Source: Vibrio sp. HI00D65 (GTDB lineage: Bacteria > Pseudomonadota > Gammaproteobacteria > Enterobacterales > Vibrionaceae). Taken from it: a stretch of 64,000 bases of DNA. The translations under genes were made by a program, and so were the position numbers. Below are positions 20,901-32,389 of the stretch, in pieces (within the stretch, counting starts at the first letter, position 1; the number at the start of each line of letters is the position of its first letter). The notes beneath the pieces are model-generated. The model was not told where the DNA came from. It ran no database searches and saw only the letters and a list, made by a program, of their open reading frames with translations. The stretch is taken from contig NZ_LWEH01000011.1 of assembly GCF_001635455.1 (NCBI RefSeq), positions 89,717-153,716 of the forward strand. Direction: 5' to 3'.

Positions 20901-23900
20901 AGTCATTTCCGTATTGATACCACTCAGTTCAACACGTCTGGTGACTTGAAATCGGATGGCTTAGTGGTTCAGCTCAAAGAAGATCCAGCCACCAGCGGAA
21001 CCTATATTGGCTTCGTTGAAAGTGGAGGTGTGCAAACAGATATCTTTACCATCACTTTTAGTAGTCTGGTGCTGGGCGAATACACGTTCACTTTATTGGA
21101 AGAACTCGATCATCTGCCTGTACAAGGCAACAACGATCAAGTATTCACTCTGCCAGTGATCGCGGTCGACCAAGACAATACTGATTCTGTGATGAAACCT
21201 TTGACTGTTACGATCACTGATGACATGCCTGTCATTACTGACACAACAGTGACCAGCATATTTGTGGTTGATGAAGATGATCTTGGATCTATAGTTTCTC
21301 AAGCAACAGGTGCATTTGTTACCACAGAAGGTGCCGACCAAGTAGAGGTTTACGAACTGCGTAATATCTCTGCCATTGAAGCGACATTGACCTCTGGAAC
21401 CGAAGCGATTTCTATTACAGAAGTCGCTGGAGCCGCGAACACAACGACTTATCAAGGTACGACGACAAGCGGAACTCCTATCTTCACGCTCGCGCTAGCG
21501 AATGATGGCTCTTATACGTTTACGTTGCTAGGTCCTCTGAACCATCCAACAAGCCCAAATTCCAATACCTTGACGATTCCATTTGATGTCGTCGCGGTTG
21601 ATGGTGACGGAGATGACTCTAATCAGTATGTATTGCCGATCGAAGTGCTCGATGATGTACCAGTAATGAGTACGCCAACGGGTGAGGCGGTGGTTGATGA
21701 AGATGATCTTGCTGGGATCGGTTCGGATCAATCCGAAGATACCATTATTAATGGACTATTCACCGTTGATGAAGGCGCTGATGGTGTTGTTAAGTACGAA
21801 TTGGTCGATGAAAACTTAGTGATTGCAGGCTTAACTTCTGATGGAGAAAGCCTAGAGTGGCTGCCTGTTTCACAAAGCGGTACAACCTTCACTTATGTTG
21901 CACAGACGGTAACCAGCAATCAGCCTGTGTTTGAAATCATTTTTGATACCTCAAACAACAGCTATCAATTTGAGCTGTTTAAACCACTTAAGCATCCTGA
22001 TGGCGCGAATGAAAACACCATAGTTCTTGATTTCTCGGTCGTGGCTGAAGATTTTGACCAAGACAAATCGAACGCGATCGGTCTGACTATTACTGTAACT
22101 GATGATGTTCCATTGGTGACCACTCAATCGATCACGCGAGTTGAGGGTCAAGGTTATGGCAACTCCAAAGTTAACATGTTTGCCAATGCGACGGATGTGG
22201 GGGCGGATGATGCAGCGCTGACTCGCATAGAGGGTATTACTAGTAATGGCGCCGACATCGTGTTCCGCACAGGAAACAATGGGCCATATAGTAGCAGCTT
22301 TGATATGAACAGTGGTGTCCAGCAGGTACGAGTGTATGAACAAACCGACGATGGTAGTGGCAGTATCGATACTCGTGAGCTTGGTAGACTGCGCATAAAT
22401 TCCAACGGTGAAGTGGAGTTTAGAGCGACCAATTATCTTGATCATGATGGAGACACCATCGATTTCTCGATCAATGTGATTGCAACAGACGGTGATTTGG
22501 ATACGTCATCAACGCCTTTGAACATCACGATCACGGATGAAGAGTCATCAGCAGTATCGCTCAAGGTGACTACCTTTGAGGATGCGGGTAGAGATTCGAC
22601 AATCCCTTACGCAACGGGTGATGCTCCAAGCCTAGAGAATATTCAAGATAATCAGAGCGGTTTGCCTGATGCACCAGCAAAAATTGCGCTGCAGGTTAAC
22701 TTGAAGGACCAAGATAACAACGAGACTATCGGGCAACTGACGATTCAAAGTGGTAATCACAGAGGGACGTTCTATTACTTTGATGGCGTGGAGTATCACA
22801 AGTTAGTCGCTGAACCAAACGGTGATATCTTGTTTGGTCCGCCTCAAATGCAGCAGAGCTTTGCTCCAAGCACGAACCAACCATTAGACATCATTGCGAC
22901 AATCGATAACTTGTTCTTTGTTCCAGACCAAAACTACGGTTCAGATGACAATGGTGTGCGAATCAACTACGAGCTCGAAATTGATAACAACGGTATGCTT
23001 GACCATAAAGTAAATTCAAACTTTAGAATTGAGATTGAAGCGGTAGCGGATATTACCACTTGGGATGATGCGAATAGTACGTATCAATATCAAGTGAATG
23101 AGGATGAAGACAATGTGACGCTTCAGCTGAATGCAGAGTCTCAAGATACCAGCCTTACCGAGACGATTACTTATGAGCTTGAAGCGATTCAGGGTGATGG
23201 GAAGTTTGAGCTGTTGGATCAAAATGGCAATGTGTTAACGCCGGTCAATGGGGTCTACACGATTGCTGCCGCAGATATAAATAGCACAGTAGTTAATCCA
23301 ATCGACAACTTCTCTGGACAAATTGAGTTCAAAGCAACGGCAATTACCGAAGAGACGCTCAACCCATACGATGATTCAGCTAACGGTGGGGTAGACAAAA
23401 CGACCGCTCGCTCTGTAGAGCAAAACATCATCATTGATGTGACAGCCGATGCGGACCCAGGCTCGTTCAGCGTTAACCGAATTCGTATTAATGAAGACAA
23501 TATTGATGATCCAGACTACCTAGGTCCTCTGGCGAACAAAGATGCCTTCACCTTGGATGAAGTGATCACCATGAATGGCTCGGTGGACACTGATGGCTCC
23601 GAAGAGTTGTTTGTTCGCATCAGCAATATAACCGAAGGTGCGGTGCTCTATTTCCTCGGAACCACTACTCCGGTTCCTACAATTACTATCAACGGTGTCG
23701 ATTATCAGGAAGTGGCGTATTCCGATTTAGCCAATGTGGAGATCGTTCCGGCTAAACACAGCAATGAAGATTTCACGTTTGAGGTTACGGGTGTTGTTAA
23801 AGATACCGCGAACCTTTCTTCTGGGCCTCAGGTCGATGAAGAAATCTTAGGAACTAAAACGGTGAACGTTGAGGTTAAAGGGGTAGCGGACAGCCCTTAC

Positions 23901-26900
23901 GGTGGTACAAACGGTACTGCATGGACGGAAATTACTGATAGTTCGATATTCGGTGTCCAAACTACGATTCAAGAGAGTCAAAATGGTGACAGCTTCGCTG
24001 AGCTTGATTTCACCGTATTGTCGGGTGAGAGAAGACCAGATAGCGGCACTACACCGTTACCTGACGACGGCTCAGAGGCTGTAACGGTTATTCTTTCAGG
24101 CATTCCTGAGGGGGTCGTTCTTGAAGATGGTGATGGAGCAACGATTGATCTGAATTTTGTCGGTTATGCAACTAGTCCAAATGGAAGTCCGGATTTATCT
24201 AAACCTATTTACGAAGCCAATATAACGGAAGCTGGGGTAACTTCAGGTATCCGTATAAGGCCAGTTGATTCATCTACGGAGAACATTAATATTTTGGGTA
24301 AAGTGGTCGTGACTGAGAATGATGGCCATACACTCTCTTTTGATAAGGAAATTCGTATACTTGTAGAGCCTAGGATTGATACCTCTGCAACCTACAATAC
24401 GGTGACTCGTGGGGACGAAGATACGGCGATCAACATTGATTGGCACCCAGAGGGCACTGATTACATTGACGATGATGAGCACTTCACTTCAATCGTCATC
24501 AGTGGTATTCCAAGTGGTGTTGCAAGTGTGGTTGTAAACGGTGATGTGATTTGGAACTACGATGCCGTGGCCGGAACGCTAACCATTTCACCTAAGACTG
24601 GGCAGACTCCAGAAGCGTTCACTCAGATAGCACTGAACAATAATTTTATTCAGATAGTACCGGAACAAGATTCGAGCACCGATTTTACGCTTAATACGGT
24701 TGTCATGATTGAAGAACGCGATCATGAATATGTTGACATAACTGACCCAGGTCAGGGTATTGCAACAGCGACAATCACAGGTTCGATTGATGTTCGTGTG
24801 CGACCTGTGGTTGAGCCTGAAGATGTGAGCAACAAACTTGTGGTCGATGAGGTCGGAGGTCTTACAGATTTGAGTACAGTGGTCGCGGATGCTCTAACTG
24901 GTGCTCTTAAATTCACAACCAACAGTGATAATACATCGGTTACGGATGAGTTTGTTATTCGATACCAAGAAACTGATGCTTCGTCTGCTATCGAAGAGGT
25001 TGACCAGCTAGTTATTCAACTGACTAATGTGGACAACTCGGCGCTATCAGATGCTGTCCTCAATCAGCTGCTTGTAATGGGTGCCGCTTATGAAGGTAAT
25101 GGTCGTTGGGTGGTAACCAATGAAGACCTGTTTAGTATTAGTGCACCAAACGGCCTTACGTTTCCGCCAGTTTCTGGAGTTCCAGGCGATTTTAATGACA
25201 TCAAGATGACCATCTATAGTACCGTGATTGACCGAGGTGATGGCACTGAAACTGAGTCATCAGTTGCGGTTCAAAGGGAAGGTGAAGTGAATTTGTCATT
25301 CCCAGAAGTGCTTGTTGGCGGGAGCGAGGTGGCTGCAGATATTACGATGACACCAGATAGCGTTGTCGATGCTGCAGAGGATACACAGTTAGACTTGGGA
25401 ACGGCACTAAATAGTCTGATCACCTTCTCTGGTGAAGACGCTTCAACTGACCAAGTGAATATCATTATTGATGACTCTGTGACCATCCCACCAGGAGTAA
25501 CTTTCCCAATCAGTTTAGGAGGAGGCAGTGATGTTGACTTCGTAAACGGGAAGTATGTATTTGAAACAACCCTCGATCAGGGCGTTCTAACGGATTTTTC
25601 AGGCTTGCTACTCAACCTACCTGCGGACTACTCAGGTGATTTCAGATTGCCAATCACAATAGTAACCAAAGATACACTGTCTGGTGATGAGAAAACCTTG
25701 GTGACCGATGTCGTTATTAAAGTTGCTCCTGACGTTGAAGGTAATCCAGACATTGATGTTACGGTTGTTGGTTCGCTCGATGATTCATTTAATCCTGTCG
25801 ATACTGATGGTCAACCGGGACAAGACCCGGTGGGTTACGAAGATACTTACATTCAGCTTGATTTCAGCACAACCATTACTGACCAAGTCAGTGGGGTTGA
25901 GGGTGGTGACGAAAAATTCACATCTATTACGCTGACTTTGGATGACACAAGTGTCGGTGCATTTTACACAAGCGCGGGTGTATCGCTTGGCACGTCCGTG
26001 ACCTTCAATGAAGCGGAAATTAATGCCGGCGCTCTGGACAATGTATTGTTCCGTCCTGCTCCCAATTACCCAACGGGGAATGACATCAATCAAGTACAAG
26101 TTAATGTCAGCGGAACAATAACCGATACTGCTACCTACAATGACGCCTCGTCTCCAGTAGGTACGGCAAACGATACTGATACGTTCAATACCAGTGTTAG
26201 CTTTGAAGTTGTCCCTGTGGTAGATGATGTGCTTGTAACAGGGCCGGGTAGTGATCCTGATGTTATTGAGATCACGGGCAATGAAGATCAAGCTATTTCT
26301 CTATCGGGAACAGGTCCTATCTCCATTGCGCTCACTGACCTAGACGGCTCAGAGCAGTTCGTTTCGATTAAGTTCACTGGTGTACCAGATGGTTTCTTAA
26401 TGAGTGCAGATCCGGGCTCTGCTTATACAGTGAAGAACAATGGTGGTGGTGAGTGGAGTGTTCAACTTCCTCAAGCATCAGGGTTGTCATTTGATTTGAG
26501 TGAGATTTCGATCCTACCGCCTAAAAACTTCAGTGGTACGGCGGAATTTGGCGTTGCTGTCTTTACTCAAGAATCCTTGTTAGGCGTGCCTACTGCAGCC
26601 TCGAACCTACCAAGCTTTAAGCTGCATGTGGTGCCGGTGGGTGATGATGTTGATACCAACCCAACGGACTCTGTTTCTGGCAATGAAGGCCAAAACATTG
26701 ATATCGAAATCAATGCGACTATTTTGGATAAAGAGCTATCTGCAACAGGCAGCGGCACATATACCGAAAATGCGCCAGAGACACTTCGTGTAGAGGTGGC
26801 TGGTGTACCTCAAGATGCCTCTATCTACTATCCAGACGGCACGACTTTGGCGAGCTACGATCCGGTGACACAGATTTGGACGCTGGATGTGCCTGCTCAG

Positions 26901-29531
26901 TCGCTTGATAAGATCGTATTCAACTCTGGTCAACACAATAGCGATACAGGTAATGCGTTGGGTATTACGGGTCCATTGCAAATCACGGTTCGCTCTGTGG
27001 ACACTGATGCTGACAACACCGAATACCTGGGTACTCCAACCAGCTTCGATGTTGATTTAGTGATTGATCCTATCAACGATCAACCAACGTTCGTCAACGT
27101 TACCAATATTGAAACGCAAGAAGATTCAGCTGGTGTGGCGATTAATAATTTCAGTATCTACGACGTAGACGCAAGCTTTGATAACCCAGATGCACCGTAT
27201 ACGTTGACGTTGGAGATTGACCAAACACTGCCAGGAGCACAGGGCGTCTTTGAGTTTACAAGCTCTCCAGATGTGACGTTTGCATTGCAACTTGACGGTT
27301 CACTGGTCATCACGGGTAAAGAAGCTGACATCAATACGGCGTTGGCTAATGGTGCGGTGACCTTCAAGCCGGATCCTGACCAGAACTACCTCAACCAGAA
27401 TGGGTTGGTGACAATCAACGCAATGCTCGATGACGGCGGTAACAATGGTCTTATCGATCCAGCTGACCCGAACACTGCACAGACTAATCAGACGACTTTC
27501 ACGATTAAGGTGACGGAAGTAAACGATGCGCCTATCGCGACAGACGTTGATTTAGGCTCGATTGCTGAGGATGGTCAGATAGTCATTGTTGAAGGTGATT
27601 TAATTGCAGCAAGTTCTGACCCTGAAAACCACAACCTCACGGTAACAGGTGTCACCCTGACCCAGGGACAAGGTCAGTTAACGCGTTTTGAAAATGCTGG
27701 TGGCGCTGATAACGCAGCGATTACCGGTCCATTCTGGTTATTTGTCGCTGACAACGATTTTAACGGCGATGTTAAATTCAATTACTCCATTATCGATGAT
27801 GGCACAACCAATGGCGTAGATGATTTCCGAACCGACAGTGCTGAAATTAGCCTTGAAGTCACCGAGGTTAATGATCAGCCAGTCGCGTCGGATATTGACT
27901 TAGGCACCATCCTTGAAGAAGGTCAGTTGATCATCAAACAAGAGGATTTGATAGCAGCGACGACAGACCCAGAAAACGACACGATTACCGTGATCAATCT
28001 AGTGCTCGATCAAGGTCAAGGCACACTACAACGCTTCGAAAACGTAGGTGGTGCGGATGATGCGACGATTACTGGCCCATACTGGGTATTTACCGCAGCA
28101 GATGAATACAACGGTGATGTTAAGTTTACTTATACGATAGAGGATGACGGGACGACGAATGGCGTTAATGACTTCCTAACAGATACCGCTGAAATAACTG
28201 CCGTGGTGCAAGGTGTGAACGATACTCCTGTTGTTGATGGTGACAGTGTTACTACGCTGATTGATGAAGATGCAGGACAACTGCTTAGTGGTATTAATGT
28301 CAGTGACCCTGATTATGTCGATAGCTTTGCTAATGACTTGATGACAGTAACGCTGACCGTTGATTACGGAACGCTTTCAGTATCACTACCTGCTGGCACT
28401 AGTGTGACCGTTAATGGTGATAATAGTAGTTCGGTAACGTTAGTAGGGACCCTGAGCGATCTGAATGCCTTGATTGACACACCGACCAGCCCGAATGGGG
28501 TTTACCTTGATGCAAGCTTGGCTCCAACCAACAACATTGGCTTAGAGGTCACCGCCAAAGACAGCGGTAATCCTTCAGGTATCGCCATTGAAACTGCACC
28601 TGTTGTTTATAACATTGCGGTGACACCAGTAGCGAGCGCGCCAAGCCTAACGATTGATCCGGCTTCTAACTACGTAAGAAATATCACTGCGAGCCAGTCG
28701 GTGAGTAATAGTGGTGTTCCTTTGGTCGGCATTATCGCAGCTCTAACAGACGTTACAGAAGAGCTAACGCTGCATATCAGTGATGTGCCTGCGGGTGCTC
28801 AAATCACCAGTGACGCTGGCTCCGTAACGAATCTCGGTGGCGGGGTATGGATGGCGACCGCTGATGCAATTGAAAGTTTGCAGGTGGTTGGGCTTTCTCA
28901 AACACCAGGTAGCTACACGCTTAAAGTTGAGGCGGTTTCTGAAGAGCTAGATAACAACGATACAGCCACATCCGCAGCAATAGACCTAAATGTGCACATT
29001 GTGTCGAATGCGGTCGATATTAATTTGGCTGGTGAGACCGATGATGTGCAGTTACTGGCTGGGGCTAATGCAACGGATCTAACTGCGGGCTCAGGCAATG
29101 ACCGACTTGAAGGCGCAGCAGGTGATGACACCCTTATCGGTGGTGATGGCAACGATACGCTCATTGGCGGCGGCGGTTCGGATATCTTGACCGGTGGTGA
29201 TGGTATGGACTCGTTTGTTTGGCTGAACATAGAGGATGGTGTCGAAGACACGATCACTGACTTCAACTTAGCCGAGGGTGACCAGATTGACCTACGTGAG
29301 GTATTACCTGAACTGAAAGACGCGAATGTGAATATGGCGACATTGCTTCAGCATGTTGATGCCAAGTTAGAAGGGAATGATGTTGAGTTAACCATTAACC
29401 CTGATGGCTTGGGTACAACAGAGCAAGTAATTGTGGTTGAAGACCTCGCGCCTCAGTTGACGTTAAGCGGCACCATGCCTTCAGATATCCTGGATGCACT
29501 CGTGCAGCAGAATGTGATTACTCATGGATAG
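11982..29531 (+). CDS. Giant LapA-like type I secreted adhesin
   Basis: One uninterrupted 5849-codon frame for a cell-surface adhesin of biofilm type. Residues 1-~130 are a retention module like those of LapA/BpfA proteins, which plugs the outer-membrane pore. It contains TAAG at 122-125, the LapG-type cleavage motif, and a Cys-x-x-Cys at 66-69. Residues ~155-745 are divergent Ig-like repeats. Residues ~745-3080 are eight to nine units of ~272 residues (T1SS-143-type halves). Residues ~3080-5650 hold further VCBS/cadherin-like domains, including two 116-residue copies near 5180-5410. The C-terminus (~5700-5849) has about five RTX nonapeptides and a VCA0849-type secretion signal. No LapBCE transporter, LapD or LapG gene is in the window. 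A GGGGGA ribosome site precedes the ATG. Acidic, calcium-binding composition is typical. Confidence 0.93.
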   Translation: MDIEVSRQTVVVEATSGDVVIVKPDGSAKKVSVGDIIRENEIVITAHDAELLIGQPSGPVEVEGNCVGCVDQDLAWADAPIAGEVNIDLAQVADDSFTDDDLAAIQEAILGGADPTQILEATAAGGSLGSANAGFVTIDYNYLETRPSTFFETSGLEDQSVDEDREELRSITLSSGGQSIAEILTEGSISGNTYPQSVTVTDTFVAGSLALDPDFFAPETLSLASLLSELNSDITSNGQPVTFTYDSASNSIIGVQGTDEVLRIDIDAVSIGNDIELSLTTSVFQPIDHAPSIGGGQVSFTGDQINIAFDIQGQDTAGNQLVTPINAQVTVLDGVDPSAESVSIDNVETSSAASEGTFSNIGSDNLQSAVFDSSALAQFDGVLSDNQATVASLSADGSTITLSIQGSSDVILTVSLDTDGTYRFEQFRPIEQGGTDSLSFSLPITVTDFDQDVVTNTINLAISDGDKPVITNVDSIDVDEAGIVGGSQEWTASVSGSGSVTSEIFDSDIIDHHELEPAEFNTAGTLISNGEVVLLELVDETNGVRTYEGYVEVNGARITVFDVKIDSPSLGSYEFNLYEELSHQDAEDSLLTFALPIYAVDADGDRSALSSGSSTPEAAQIFINVKDDVVELVDEVESVTEPTLAGDTVVSYNLFNFEGADGSTIQSFNYDGVDYSLDQSLLPDTPQTFSFTEGVVTISLNGDFSFEVARDIDHASSETIIKQFSFFAEDGDGDTDTSTLELSITDGQNPAINLIPPVTLSETNLADGSSPSGSAVSATNTITFTSGSDDVANFRIEPTEFNVGGALKSNGFVVEIKEDSANPGTYIGFITDGSNIEVPVFTIAFSTSTLGEYTFTLLEALDHVDGLDNNDLSFDLPVYAVDSDGDDSLVSQLNVTIGDDVQIMQDGTLDIVEPNLADGTVTTNTIDVMPNQSADGATITQFTYDGQLRTLDQNDTGEQQFSFTEGELFITLQGEVRFEPNRNLDHSLSEDIVKLIEVTSSDFDKDPVTSTVTLTITDGDNPTIDAVPSVLLKEADLADGSSPSGSAVSQTETITFTNQSDDVAKFRLEPSEFNTGGTLKSDGLVIEIREEPAGSGNYIGFTTDTSNVETTVFTLAFSSTTLGEYTFTLLEAIDHTPIQGNNDLTFNLPVYAVDTDGDDSLMSPLAVTITDDIQVMVDGAFTIEEPTVADLAAGTPTTTTVNVLDQEGADGTTITQINYDNGTVFTLDQSNTGEQKFVVAEGSLYITLQGNVRFEPHRNLDHTSGDIVKSIVVTSSDSDSDVVTATVTLTITDGDIPTIDNVPSVTLSETNLSDGSTPSGAAVSQTETITFTNQSDDVASFRIEPTEFNVGGALKSNGLVVELKADPSTPGGYIGFVTDGSNVETNVFTISFSSTTLGQYTFSLLEALDHVDGLANNVLSFNLPVYAVDTDGDDSLVSQLNVTIGDDVQIMQDGDLNIVEPTVADLAAGTPTTTTVNVFDQEGADGATITQFTYDGGAVLTLDQNNTSEQKFVVAEGSLYITIQGDVRFEPNRNLDHTIGDIVKQIEVTSSDFDKDTVTSTVTLTITDGDIPTIDTVPSVTLSETNLADGSAPSSGAVSQTETITFTNQSDDVARFRIEPTEFNVGGALKSNGFAVEIKEDSANPDTYIGFITDGSNTEIPVFTVSFSTTTLGEYTFTLLEALDHADGLANNDLSFDLPVYAVDSDGDDSLVSQLNVTIGDDVQIMQDGTLDIVEPNLADGTVTTNTIDVMPNQSADGATVTEFSFGSIVKTLDQSITGEQQFSFTEGELYITLQGEMRFEPNRNLDHSASEDIVKSIVVTSNDFDNDPVTATVTLTITDGDNPTIDAVPSVALEEADLADGSSPSGSAVSQTETITFTNQSDDVVKFRLERSEFNTGATLKSDGLVIEIREEPTGSGNYIGFTTDTSNVETTVFTLVFSSTTLGEYTFTLLEAIDHTPIQGDNDLTFNLPVYAVDSDGDDSLMSPLAVTITDDIQVMVDGALSIEEPTVADLAAGTPTTTTVNVLDQEGADGTTITQINYDGTVFTLDQSNAGEQKFVVAEGSLYITLQGDVRFEPNRDLNHSGGDIVKSIVVSSSDFDSDLVTSTVTLIITDGDVPIINVIPGVSLSEVDLADGSAPIGNPVSMTQVITYTEGSDDVSHFRIDPAQFNTSGALKSNGLEVEIKEQPANSGNYIGFVKDGANVETNVFTISFSTTNLGQYTFTLLEALDHADGLQNNTLNFDVPVIALDTDGDESAMSPMTVTITDDVQGVQDGSLNIVEPSLADLVAGTPTTPTIDVMPTQSADGAKVTQFIYDGGTAVTLDPNVSTEQVFTVTDGLLYITIEGEVRFEPNRNLDHSAGDIVRTIVVTTSDFDNDTDTADVTLTIQDGIDPVIDVVPSVNLSEVNLAGGSTPSGSAVSSTQTITYTVGSDDLSHFRIATNEFNLGDVLKSNGLIVQLKEDPASPGDYIGFTDDGAGNVTNVFTIDFDSVNKGQFTFTLIEALDHLDGALNNDLNFNLPVYAVDTDGDDSVKHDVVVTIQDDLQQMQDGTLTITEPNTGTPTTSTVDVLPTPSADGATITQFTYDGGSAITLDQSISGEQEFVFTEGSLFVTLDGDIRFEPNRNLDHSTGDIVKLIEFTSSDFDKDISSSTVTLTIVDGDGPTLNVVPSVSLSESLLADGSTPSGSPVSVTQTITSLASSDDIEKIVVEVGLFNTSGVLKSDGLELSLREEPAGSGDYIAFTTDGSGVEKVIFTLEFDNTNPSEYTFTLLERLDHVDGLGNNDLSFDLSVYAQDTDGDISPSKPLSVTISDDVQLMQSGALSITEPSTGTPTTTTFDVMPAQSADGATITKFTYGSQPEESLVQTNTGEQEFVFTEGSLFITLEGDVRFEPNRNLNHSGGDIVKTITVTSEDKDGDIVTSTVTLTISDGAPPVIDTIPTVALEEASLVDGSSPSLPVSQTESITFTAGSDDVSHFRIDTTQFNTSGDLKSDGLVVQLKEDPATSGTYIGFVESGGVQTDIFTITFSSLVLGEYTFTLLEELDHLPVQGNNDQVFTLPVIAVDQDNTDSVMKPLTVTITDDMPVITDTTVTSIFVVDEDDLGSIVSQATGAFVTTEGADQVEVYELRNISAIEATLTSGTEAISITEVAGAANTTTYQGTTTSGTPIFTLALANDGSYTFTLLGPLNHPTSPNSNTLTIPFDVVAVDGDGDDSNQYVLPIEVLDDVPVMSTPTGEAVVDEDDLAGIGSDQSEDTIINGLFTVDEGADGVVKYELVDENLVIAGLTSDGESLEWLPVSQSGTTFTYVAQTVTSNQPVFEIIFDTSNNSYQFELFKPLKHPDGANENTIVLDFSVVAEDFDQDKSNAIGLTITVTDDVPLVTTQSITRVEGQGYGNSKVNMFANATDVGADDAALTRIEGITSNGADIVFRTGNNGPYSSSFDMNSGVQQVRVYEQTDDGSGSIDTRELGRLRINSNGEVEFRATNYLDHDGDTIDFSINVIATDGDLDTSSTPLNITITDEESSAVSLKVTTFEDAGRDSTIPYATGDAPSLENIQDNQSGLPDAPAKIALQVNLKDQDNNETIGQLTIQSGNHRGTFYYFDGVEYHKLVAEPNGDILFGPPQMQQSFAPSTNQPLDIIATIDNLFFVPDQNYGSDDNGVRINYELEIDNNGMLDHKVNSNFRIEIEAVADITTWDDANSTYQYQVNEDEDNVTLQLNAESQDTSLTETITYELEAIQGDGKFELLDQNGNVLTPVNGVYTIAAADINSTVVNPIDNFSGQIEFKATAITEETLNPYDDSANGGVDKTTARSVEQNIIIDVTADADPGSFSVNRIRINEDNIDDPDYLGPLANKDAFTLDEVITMNGSVDTDGSEELFVRISNITEGAVLYFLGTTTPVPTITINGVDYQEVAYSDLANVEIVPAKHSNEDFTFEVTGVVKDTANLSSGPQVDEEILGTKTVNVEVKGVADSPYGGTNGTAWTEITDSSIFGVQTTIQESQNGDSFAELDFTVLSGERRPDSGTTPLPDDGSEAVTVILSGIPEGVVLEDGDGATIDLNFVGYATSPNGSPDLSKPIYEANITEAGVTSGIRIRPVDSSTENINILGKVVVTENDGHTLSFDKEIRILVEPRIDTSATYNTVTRGDEDTAINIDWHPEGTDYIDDDEHFTSIVISGIPSGVASVVVNGDVIWNYDAVAGTLTISPKTGQTPEAFTQIALNNNFIQIVPEQDSSTDFTLNTVVMIEERDHEYVDITDPGQGIATATITGSIDVRVRPVVEPEDVSNKLVVDEVGGLTDLSTVVADALTGALKFTTNSDNTSVTDEFVIRYQETDASSAIEEVDQLVIQLTNVDNSALSDAVLNQLLVMGAAYEGNGRWVVTNEDLFSISAPNGLTFPPVSGVPGDFNDIKMTIYSTVIDRGDGTETESSVAVQREGEVNLSFPEVLVGGSEVAADITMTPDSVVDAAEDTQLDLGTALNSLITFSGEDASTDQVNIIIDDSVTIPPGVTFPISLGGGSDVDFVNGKYVFETTLDQGVLTDFSGLLLNLPADYSGDFRLPITIVTKDTLSGDEKTLVTDVVIKVAPDVEGNPDIDVTVVGSLDDSFNPVDTDGQPGQDPVGYEDTYIQLDFSTTITDQVSGVEGGDEKFTSITLTLDDTSVGAFYTSAGVSLGTSVTFNEAEINAGALDNVLFRPAPNYPTGNDINQVQVNVSGTITDTATYNDASSPVGTANDTDTFNTSVSFEVVPVVDDVLVTGPGSDPDVIEITGNEDQAISLSGTGPISIALTDLDGSEQFVSIKFTGVPDGFLMSADPGSAYTVKNNGGGEWSVQLPQASGLSFDLSEISILPPKNFSGTAEFGVAVFTQESLLGVPTAASNLPSFKLHVVPVGDDVDTNPTDSVSGNEGQNIDIEINATILDKELSATGSGTYTENAPETLRVEVAGVPQDASIYYPDGTTLASYDPVTQIWTLDVPAQSLDKIVFNSGQHNSDTGNALGITGPLQITVRSVDTDADNTEYLGTPTSFDVDLVIDPINDQPTFVNVTNIETQEDSAGVAINNFSIYDVDASFDNPDAPYTLTLEIDQTLPGAQGVFEFTSSPDVTFALQLDGSLVITGKEADINTALANGAVTFKPDPDQNYLNQNGLVTINAMLDDGGNNGLIDPADPNTAQTNQTTFTIKVTEVNDAPIATDVDLGSIAEDGQIVIVEGDLIAASSDPENHNLTVTGVTLTQGQGQLTRFENAGGADNAAITGPFWLFVADNDFNGDVKFNYSIIDDGTTNGVDDFRTDSAEISLEVTEVNDQPVASDIDLGTILEEGQLIIKQEDLIAATTDPENDTITVINLVLDQGQGTLQRFENVGGADDATITGPYWVFTAADEYNGDVKFTYTIEDDGTTNGVNDFLTDTAEITAVVQGVNDTPVVDGDSVTTLIDEDAGQLLSGINVSDPDYVDSFANDLMTVTLTVDYGTLSVSLPAGTSVTVNGDNSSSVTLVGTLSDLNALIDTPTSPNGVYLDASLAPTNNIGLEVTAKDSGNPSGIAIETAPVVYNIAVTPVASAPSLTIDPASNYVRNITASQSVSNSGVPLVGIIAALTDVTEELTLHISDVPAGAQITSDAGSVTNLGGGVWMATADAIESLQVVGLSQTPGSYTLKVEAVSEELDNNDTATSAAIDLNVHIVSNAVDINLAGETDDVQLLAGANATDLTAGSGNDRLEGAAGDDTLIGGDGNDTLIGGGGSDILTGGDGMDSFVWLNIEDGVEDTITDFNLAEGDQIDLREVLPELKDANVNMATLLQHVDAKLEGNDVELTINPDGLGTTEQVIVVEDLAPQLTLSGTMPSDILDALVQQNVITHG
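12345..12356 (+). other. Predicted LapG cleavage site (TAAG) in the adhesin
   Basis: Codons 122-125 read Thr-Ala-Ala-Gly inside [13 protein letters not shown], after an acidic helix region ([21 protein letters not shown]). Position and surrounding sequence match the site where the periplasmic protease LapG cuts LapA-type adhesins to release them. Confidence 0.7.
14214..21230 (+). repeat. Array of ~0.82-kb coding repeats in the adhesin
   Basis: Unit starts, taken at the codon before the conserved Asp-Gly of the TDG(D) motif, fall at 14214, 15030, 15855, 16680, 17496, 18318, 19143, 19953 and 20763. Spacings are 816, 825, 825, 816, 822, 825, 810 and 810 bases. Each unit has a first half (SE..LADGS..., [38 protein letters not shown]) and a second half (DDVQIMQDG..., [40 protein letters not shown]). 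The last unit keeps only its first half. Units 1-3 and 4-6 pair as 1=4, 2=5 and 3=6. Confidence 0.92.
27519..28214 (+). repeat. Two tandem 348-base cadherin-like repeats
   Basis: The VND(A/Q)P motifs at 27519, 27867 and 28215 are exactly 348 bases apart, giving two 116-residue domains. Shared segments are [25 protein letters not shown], NGDVKFTY and [12 protein letters not shown]. They lie before the final domains of the adhesin. Confidence 0.85.
29089..29217 (+). repeat. RTX nonapeptide repeats
   Basis: About five glycine- and aspartate-rich nonamers ([43 protein letters not shown]) form a calcium-binding beta-roll in front of the ~105-residue C-terminal type I secretion signal of the adhesin. 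Confidence 0.92.
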
Positions 29532-29577
29532 TTTTTCGCTCTGATAAGCTCGATAGTGAGCGCGGATTAATATAATG

Positions 29578-29607
29578 AAATAGGCCAGCAATGCTGGCCT
29601 ATTTTTT
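29578..29607 (+). terminator. Terminator after the adhesin gene
   Basis: A 12-bp perfect stem (29578-29589 with 29593-29604), three-base loop, then a T run. It starts 46 bases past the adhesin stop and lies between two convergent genes. Confidence 0.92.
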
Positions 29608-29617
29608 ATCTCGAAGA

Positions 29618-30377
29618 CTATTTAAGAGAGTTGTGAATCAGGAACTCCTCTTCAACGCCTTTCAGTTTCATCTCATCCATAATGAAATTCACAGTGTTCA
29701 ACAAACGTTGCTCACCTTTAGGAATTAGATAACCGAACTGGCTGATGGTAAACGGTGTTTCACAGCGAGCAGCTTCAAGGCGCTAGTCGGTCACTTGGTA
29801 GAATAGACCTTCCGGGGTTTCGGTTACCATCACATCAACTTTTCCTTCCGCAACGGCTTGCGGCATACCTAAATTGTTCTCTTAGCGTGTGAAGCTTGCG
29901 TTCTGCAAGTTGGCATCTGCAAACATCTAGTTAGTGCCACCGATGTTTACGCCAACACGTACCGAAGAGAGGTTTACTTTCTCAATGATGTTGTACTGTT
30001 CTGCCTTGCCTTTAGCGACTAAGAAACACTTACCAAAGGTTATACAGCCTTGAGTTTGCTCTGCACTCAGTTGGCGCTGCATTTTGCGCGTGATACCACC
30101 CATCGCAATATCATATTTATCGTTATTAAGATCCGTAATGAGATCTTTCCAAGTGGTACGAACGACCTGTAACTCTCTCCCTAGCTGTTCAGCAATGTGC
30201 TGTGCGACGTCGATGTCATAGCCGGAGTAGCTTTTACCATCGAAGTAAGAAAATGGCTTGTAGTCGCCCGTTGTACCAACACGCAGCGCACCAGATTTTT
30301 TATTCGAGTTTGTCAGCTTGTGTTGCTCCGGACAATGCAAGTGCCATAGAAGCAAGCAATAGTGATGTTTTTGTCAT
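29618..30377 (-). pseudogene. Decayed periplasmic amino-acid-type solute-binding protein
   Basis: Originally a ~250-residue type 3 solute-binding protein (SBP_bac_3; PheC/arginine-binding-like). The ATG at 30377 begins a normal signal peptide (MTKTSLLLASMALALSGATQA). A frameshift follows after DKLE near 30300, and the mature protein continues in another frame with GALRVGTTGDYKPFSY, GYDIDVAQHIAEQLG and DIAMGGIT. Three nonsense codons follow in that frame: TAG at 29927-29929 (in IGGTN-stop-MFADANL), TAA at 29882-29884 and TAG at 29783-29785. Between them the sequence is still clearly homologous (NLGMPQAVAEGKVDVMVTETPEGL, TPFTISQFGYLIPKGE). Four independent lesions mean it is dead. No permease gene is adjacent. 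Confidence 0.9.
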
Positions 30378-30541
30378 TGTAATTATCGTTGTGTTTGTAG
30401 TGGCAATCAAAGCAACAGAAACAATCTTAGAGAGAGCAAACCATTAGAAATGGTAGAAATAGGATTAGATTTAAGTGAGTTCTTTGTGATGAGTCATCCG
30501 TAAATGTGTTGTTTTGCCCGTTTAGAAACTGATTTAAAATT

Positions 30542-30571
30542 TAAATAAAAAGCCCCACAACTGAAGGGCTT
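30542..30571 (-). terminator. Terminator after eda
   Basis: AAGCCC (30550-30555) pairs with GGGCTT (30566-30571). Read leftward the stem continues into TTTTTATTT. It starts 21 bases past the eda stop. Confidence 0.75.
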
Positions 30572-30591
30572 AACATAAAGTCCAAAACCGA

Positions 30592-31218
30592 CTAAGCGTT
30601 AACGTGGTCCACAGCATCCCGCACTAGTTTACCAAGCTCGCCCCACTTACCTTCGTCGATAAGGTTAGTTGGCACCATCCAAGTACCGCCACATGCTAAT
30701 ACAGAAGGAATAGAAAGGTACGCGTCTACATTTTTCAAGCTGACACCGCCAGTAGGCATGAACTTAACCGGATATACGGCCGTTAAGGCTTTGAGCATTG
30801 CTGTGCCACCTGAGGGCTCAGCCGGGAAAAATTTCAGCGTGCGAAGACCCATTTCCATTGCTTGTTCAACAAGGCTTGGATTGTTCACTCCCGGCACGAT
30901 TGCAACACCCTTATCGATACAGTATTGCACGGTTCGAGGGTTGAAACCTGGGCTAACGATGAAATCAACACCCGCATTCATAGATGCGTCTACTTGCTCT
31001 GTAGTCAGTACAGTTCCCGCGCCGATCAACATGTCCGGATACGTTTTACGCATGATTGAGATCGCTTCGATAGCACATTCTGTTCGTAGAGTGATCTCCG
31101 CACATGGCATTCCGTTTTCAACTAGTGTCTCGCCTAAGGGGATGGCATCTTCAGCACGGTTGATAGCGATTACAGGGACTACTTTCAAGTTTGCTAACTG
31201 TTCATTCAAGGTTGTCAT
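30592..31218 (-). CDS. eda: KDPG/KHG aldolase
   Basis: Class I aldolase of 208 residues that cleaves 2-keto-3-deoxy-6-phosphogluconate to pyruvate and glyceraldehyde 3-phosphate (Entner-Doudoroff, and uronate/alginate/pectin catabolism). It may also act on 4-hydroxy-2-oxoglutarate. The Schiff-base lysine is Lys129 in RTLKFFPAE, and Glu41 in AEITLRTE is the expected general base. GAGTVLT and MPTGGVS form the phosphate site. edd and kdgK are not beside it; upstream is a 310-base gap full of inverted repeats instead. The ribosome site (GGGAACTAATTT before ATG) is weak. The enzyme itself looks intact. Confidence 0.93.
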   Translation of the reverse strand: MTTLNEQLANLKVVPVIAINRAEDAIPLGETLVENGMPCAEITLRTECAIEAISIMRKTYPDMLIGAGTVLTTEQVDASMNAGVDFIVSPGFNPRTVQYCIDKGVAIVPGVNNPSLVEQAMEMGLRTLKFFPAEPSGGTAMLKALTAVYPVKFMPTGGVSLKNVDAYLSIPSVLACGGTWMVPTNLIDEGKWGELGKLVRDAVDHVNA

Positions 31219-31241
31219 AAATTAGTTCCCACTATAGCGGT

Positions 31242-31460
31242 GGGTTTGCTTCAGACGAAGCAAACCCCTGATTATTAAACAAAGTACTTAATTATAAGAG
31301 TAGGTCAGGCACGGCTTCTAGGAGAGTGCGCTGTCTTGTATGGTAAGTCACGTTTTATCGTTTTAGCGAAGTTCTGATATTTGGTGTGAGCAGATAAAAC
31401 GTGAAAGTAAGAAATAGGAAGGCAATACGAGCATTCAAAAGTTATCAAACGAATGCTCGT
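31242..31460. repeat. Three inverted repeats in the eda upstream gap
   Basis: The gap 31219-31528 has no gene but three perfect inverted repeats. They are an 11-bp stem with a four-base loop (31242-31252/31257-31267), 12-bp arms TCACGTTTTATC/GATAAAACGTGA 33 bases apart (31348-31359/31393-31404), and 10-bp arms 14 bases apart (31427-31436/31451-31460). None is followed by a T run on the minus strand. They could be mRNA processing or stability structures, operator sites for a sugar-acid regulator, or scars of a deletion. Confidence 0.7.
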
Positions 31461-31528
31461 TGGTTTCAGGTTAAGTTGTATACGCTAACGCAGTGAGCGT
31501 TGTTATATCCTCTTAACAATGACAGGAG

Positions 31529-32140
31529 TTAGCTTTGTGTAGGCATCCAAACTTGTTTAGACGTGACCTGGTGATCTTTAAAGGTAACTTCTTCTACTTT
31601 ATCCCCGTTGAGGTTCCAGCGGGTCAATTTGCCGTTAGCTATTTCGCCATCATCGAATTTTGCTTCTGTCGCTTTATTGCCATTCGTGTAGTAGTCGGTC
31701 ACCAAGCCATCTTTTAGCCCTTCACTGTACTCTGCAGTGAGGCTCTTTTCGCCATTTGGATACCATCGAGTTGCGACGCCCGAAAGTTCGTTGTCTTTGT
31801 AGTTTAGCTCTGCTTTTTTCTGCCCATTTGGATACCAAGTTTCTGCTTTACCTTGCAATTGACCTTTGACGTAATTCACTTTGGAAGCGATCTGTCCATT
31901 TGGGTACCAATTGGTTTCTAAGCCAAGCTCCAGACCATCGGCAAACTGAGCTTGAGTAGCGATCTGACCGTTATCGAACTTTTCTTCAAATTGACCGGTA
32001 AAGGGTTTTGAGTGGTTTACTTGATAAGCCACGCCTTTACGCATCTGTAAATAGTCTACAGCATCTTCACGTGGAGTCGCTGCGTAACTCATTGAGGACA
32101 TCGTACTAAGAGCAATCAATATTGGGATGTATTTCTTCAT
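31529..32140 (-). CDS. Secreted MORN/YwqK-type repeat protein
   Basis: A 203-residue protein with an N-terminal signal peptide (residues 1-~20, MKKYIPILIALSTMSSMSYA), so it is exported to the periplasm or cell surface. The body consists of about six MORN_2-type repeats of 22-24 residues with WYPNGQ cores (for example ETNWYPNGQIASKV, ETWYPNGQKKAEL, TRWYPNGEKSLTA). Databases often call this family YwqK toxin-antitoxin antitoxin, but no toxin gene is adjacent and an exported protein does not fit an antitoxin role. It is probably a structural or envelope-binding beta-repeat protein. It is not obviously in an operon with eda. Confidence 0.8.
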   Translation of the reverse strand: MKKYIPILIALSTMSSMSYAATPREDAVDYLQMRKGVAYQVNHSKPFTGQFEEKFDNGQIATQAQFADGLELGLETNWYPNGQIASKVNYVKGQLQGKAETWYPNGQKKAELNYKDNELSGVATRWYPNGEKSLTAEYSEGLKDGLVTDYYTNGNKATEAKFDDGEIANGKLTRWNLNGDKVEEVTFKDHQVTSKQVWMPTQS

Positions 32141-32389
32141 AATGACACCTTTTTATTGGACGGGAGGAAAGTGTAACCAATGTGTTAACAGCATTTCACT
32201 TCTCGTAACTACTGTCAGTATCTATTACTGGGTTTCAAGTTTTCATTATTGAAGGCAACGTGAACGGAACTTTTTGAAGTGAATTTTGACGTAGGGGCTA
32301 GTCTGGAACTGATTCAGTTTATCTACGGAGTTACGAAGAGGTTCCAGACAGATGGTGGATTAAGACAGGCCGCAAGGTTGAGCTTTGCA

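Noticed and set aside
14214..21230. Regular repeats that could suggest a CRISPR-like or satellite array
   Set aside because: They are in frame, ~0.82 kb long, and encode Ig-like domains of one adhesin.
31529..32140. Toxin-antitoxin system (YwqK antitoxin label)
   Set aside because: The protein has a signal peptide and no toxin gene is adjacent, so the label is not supported.
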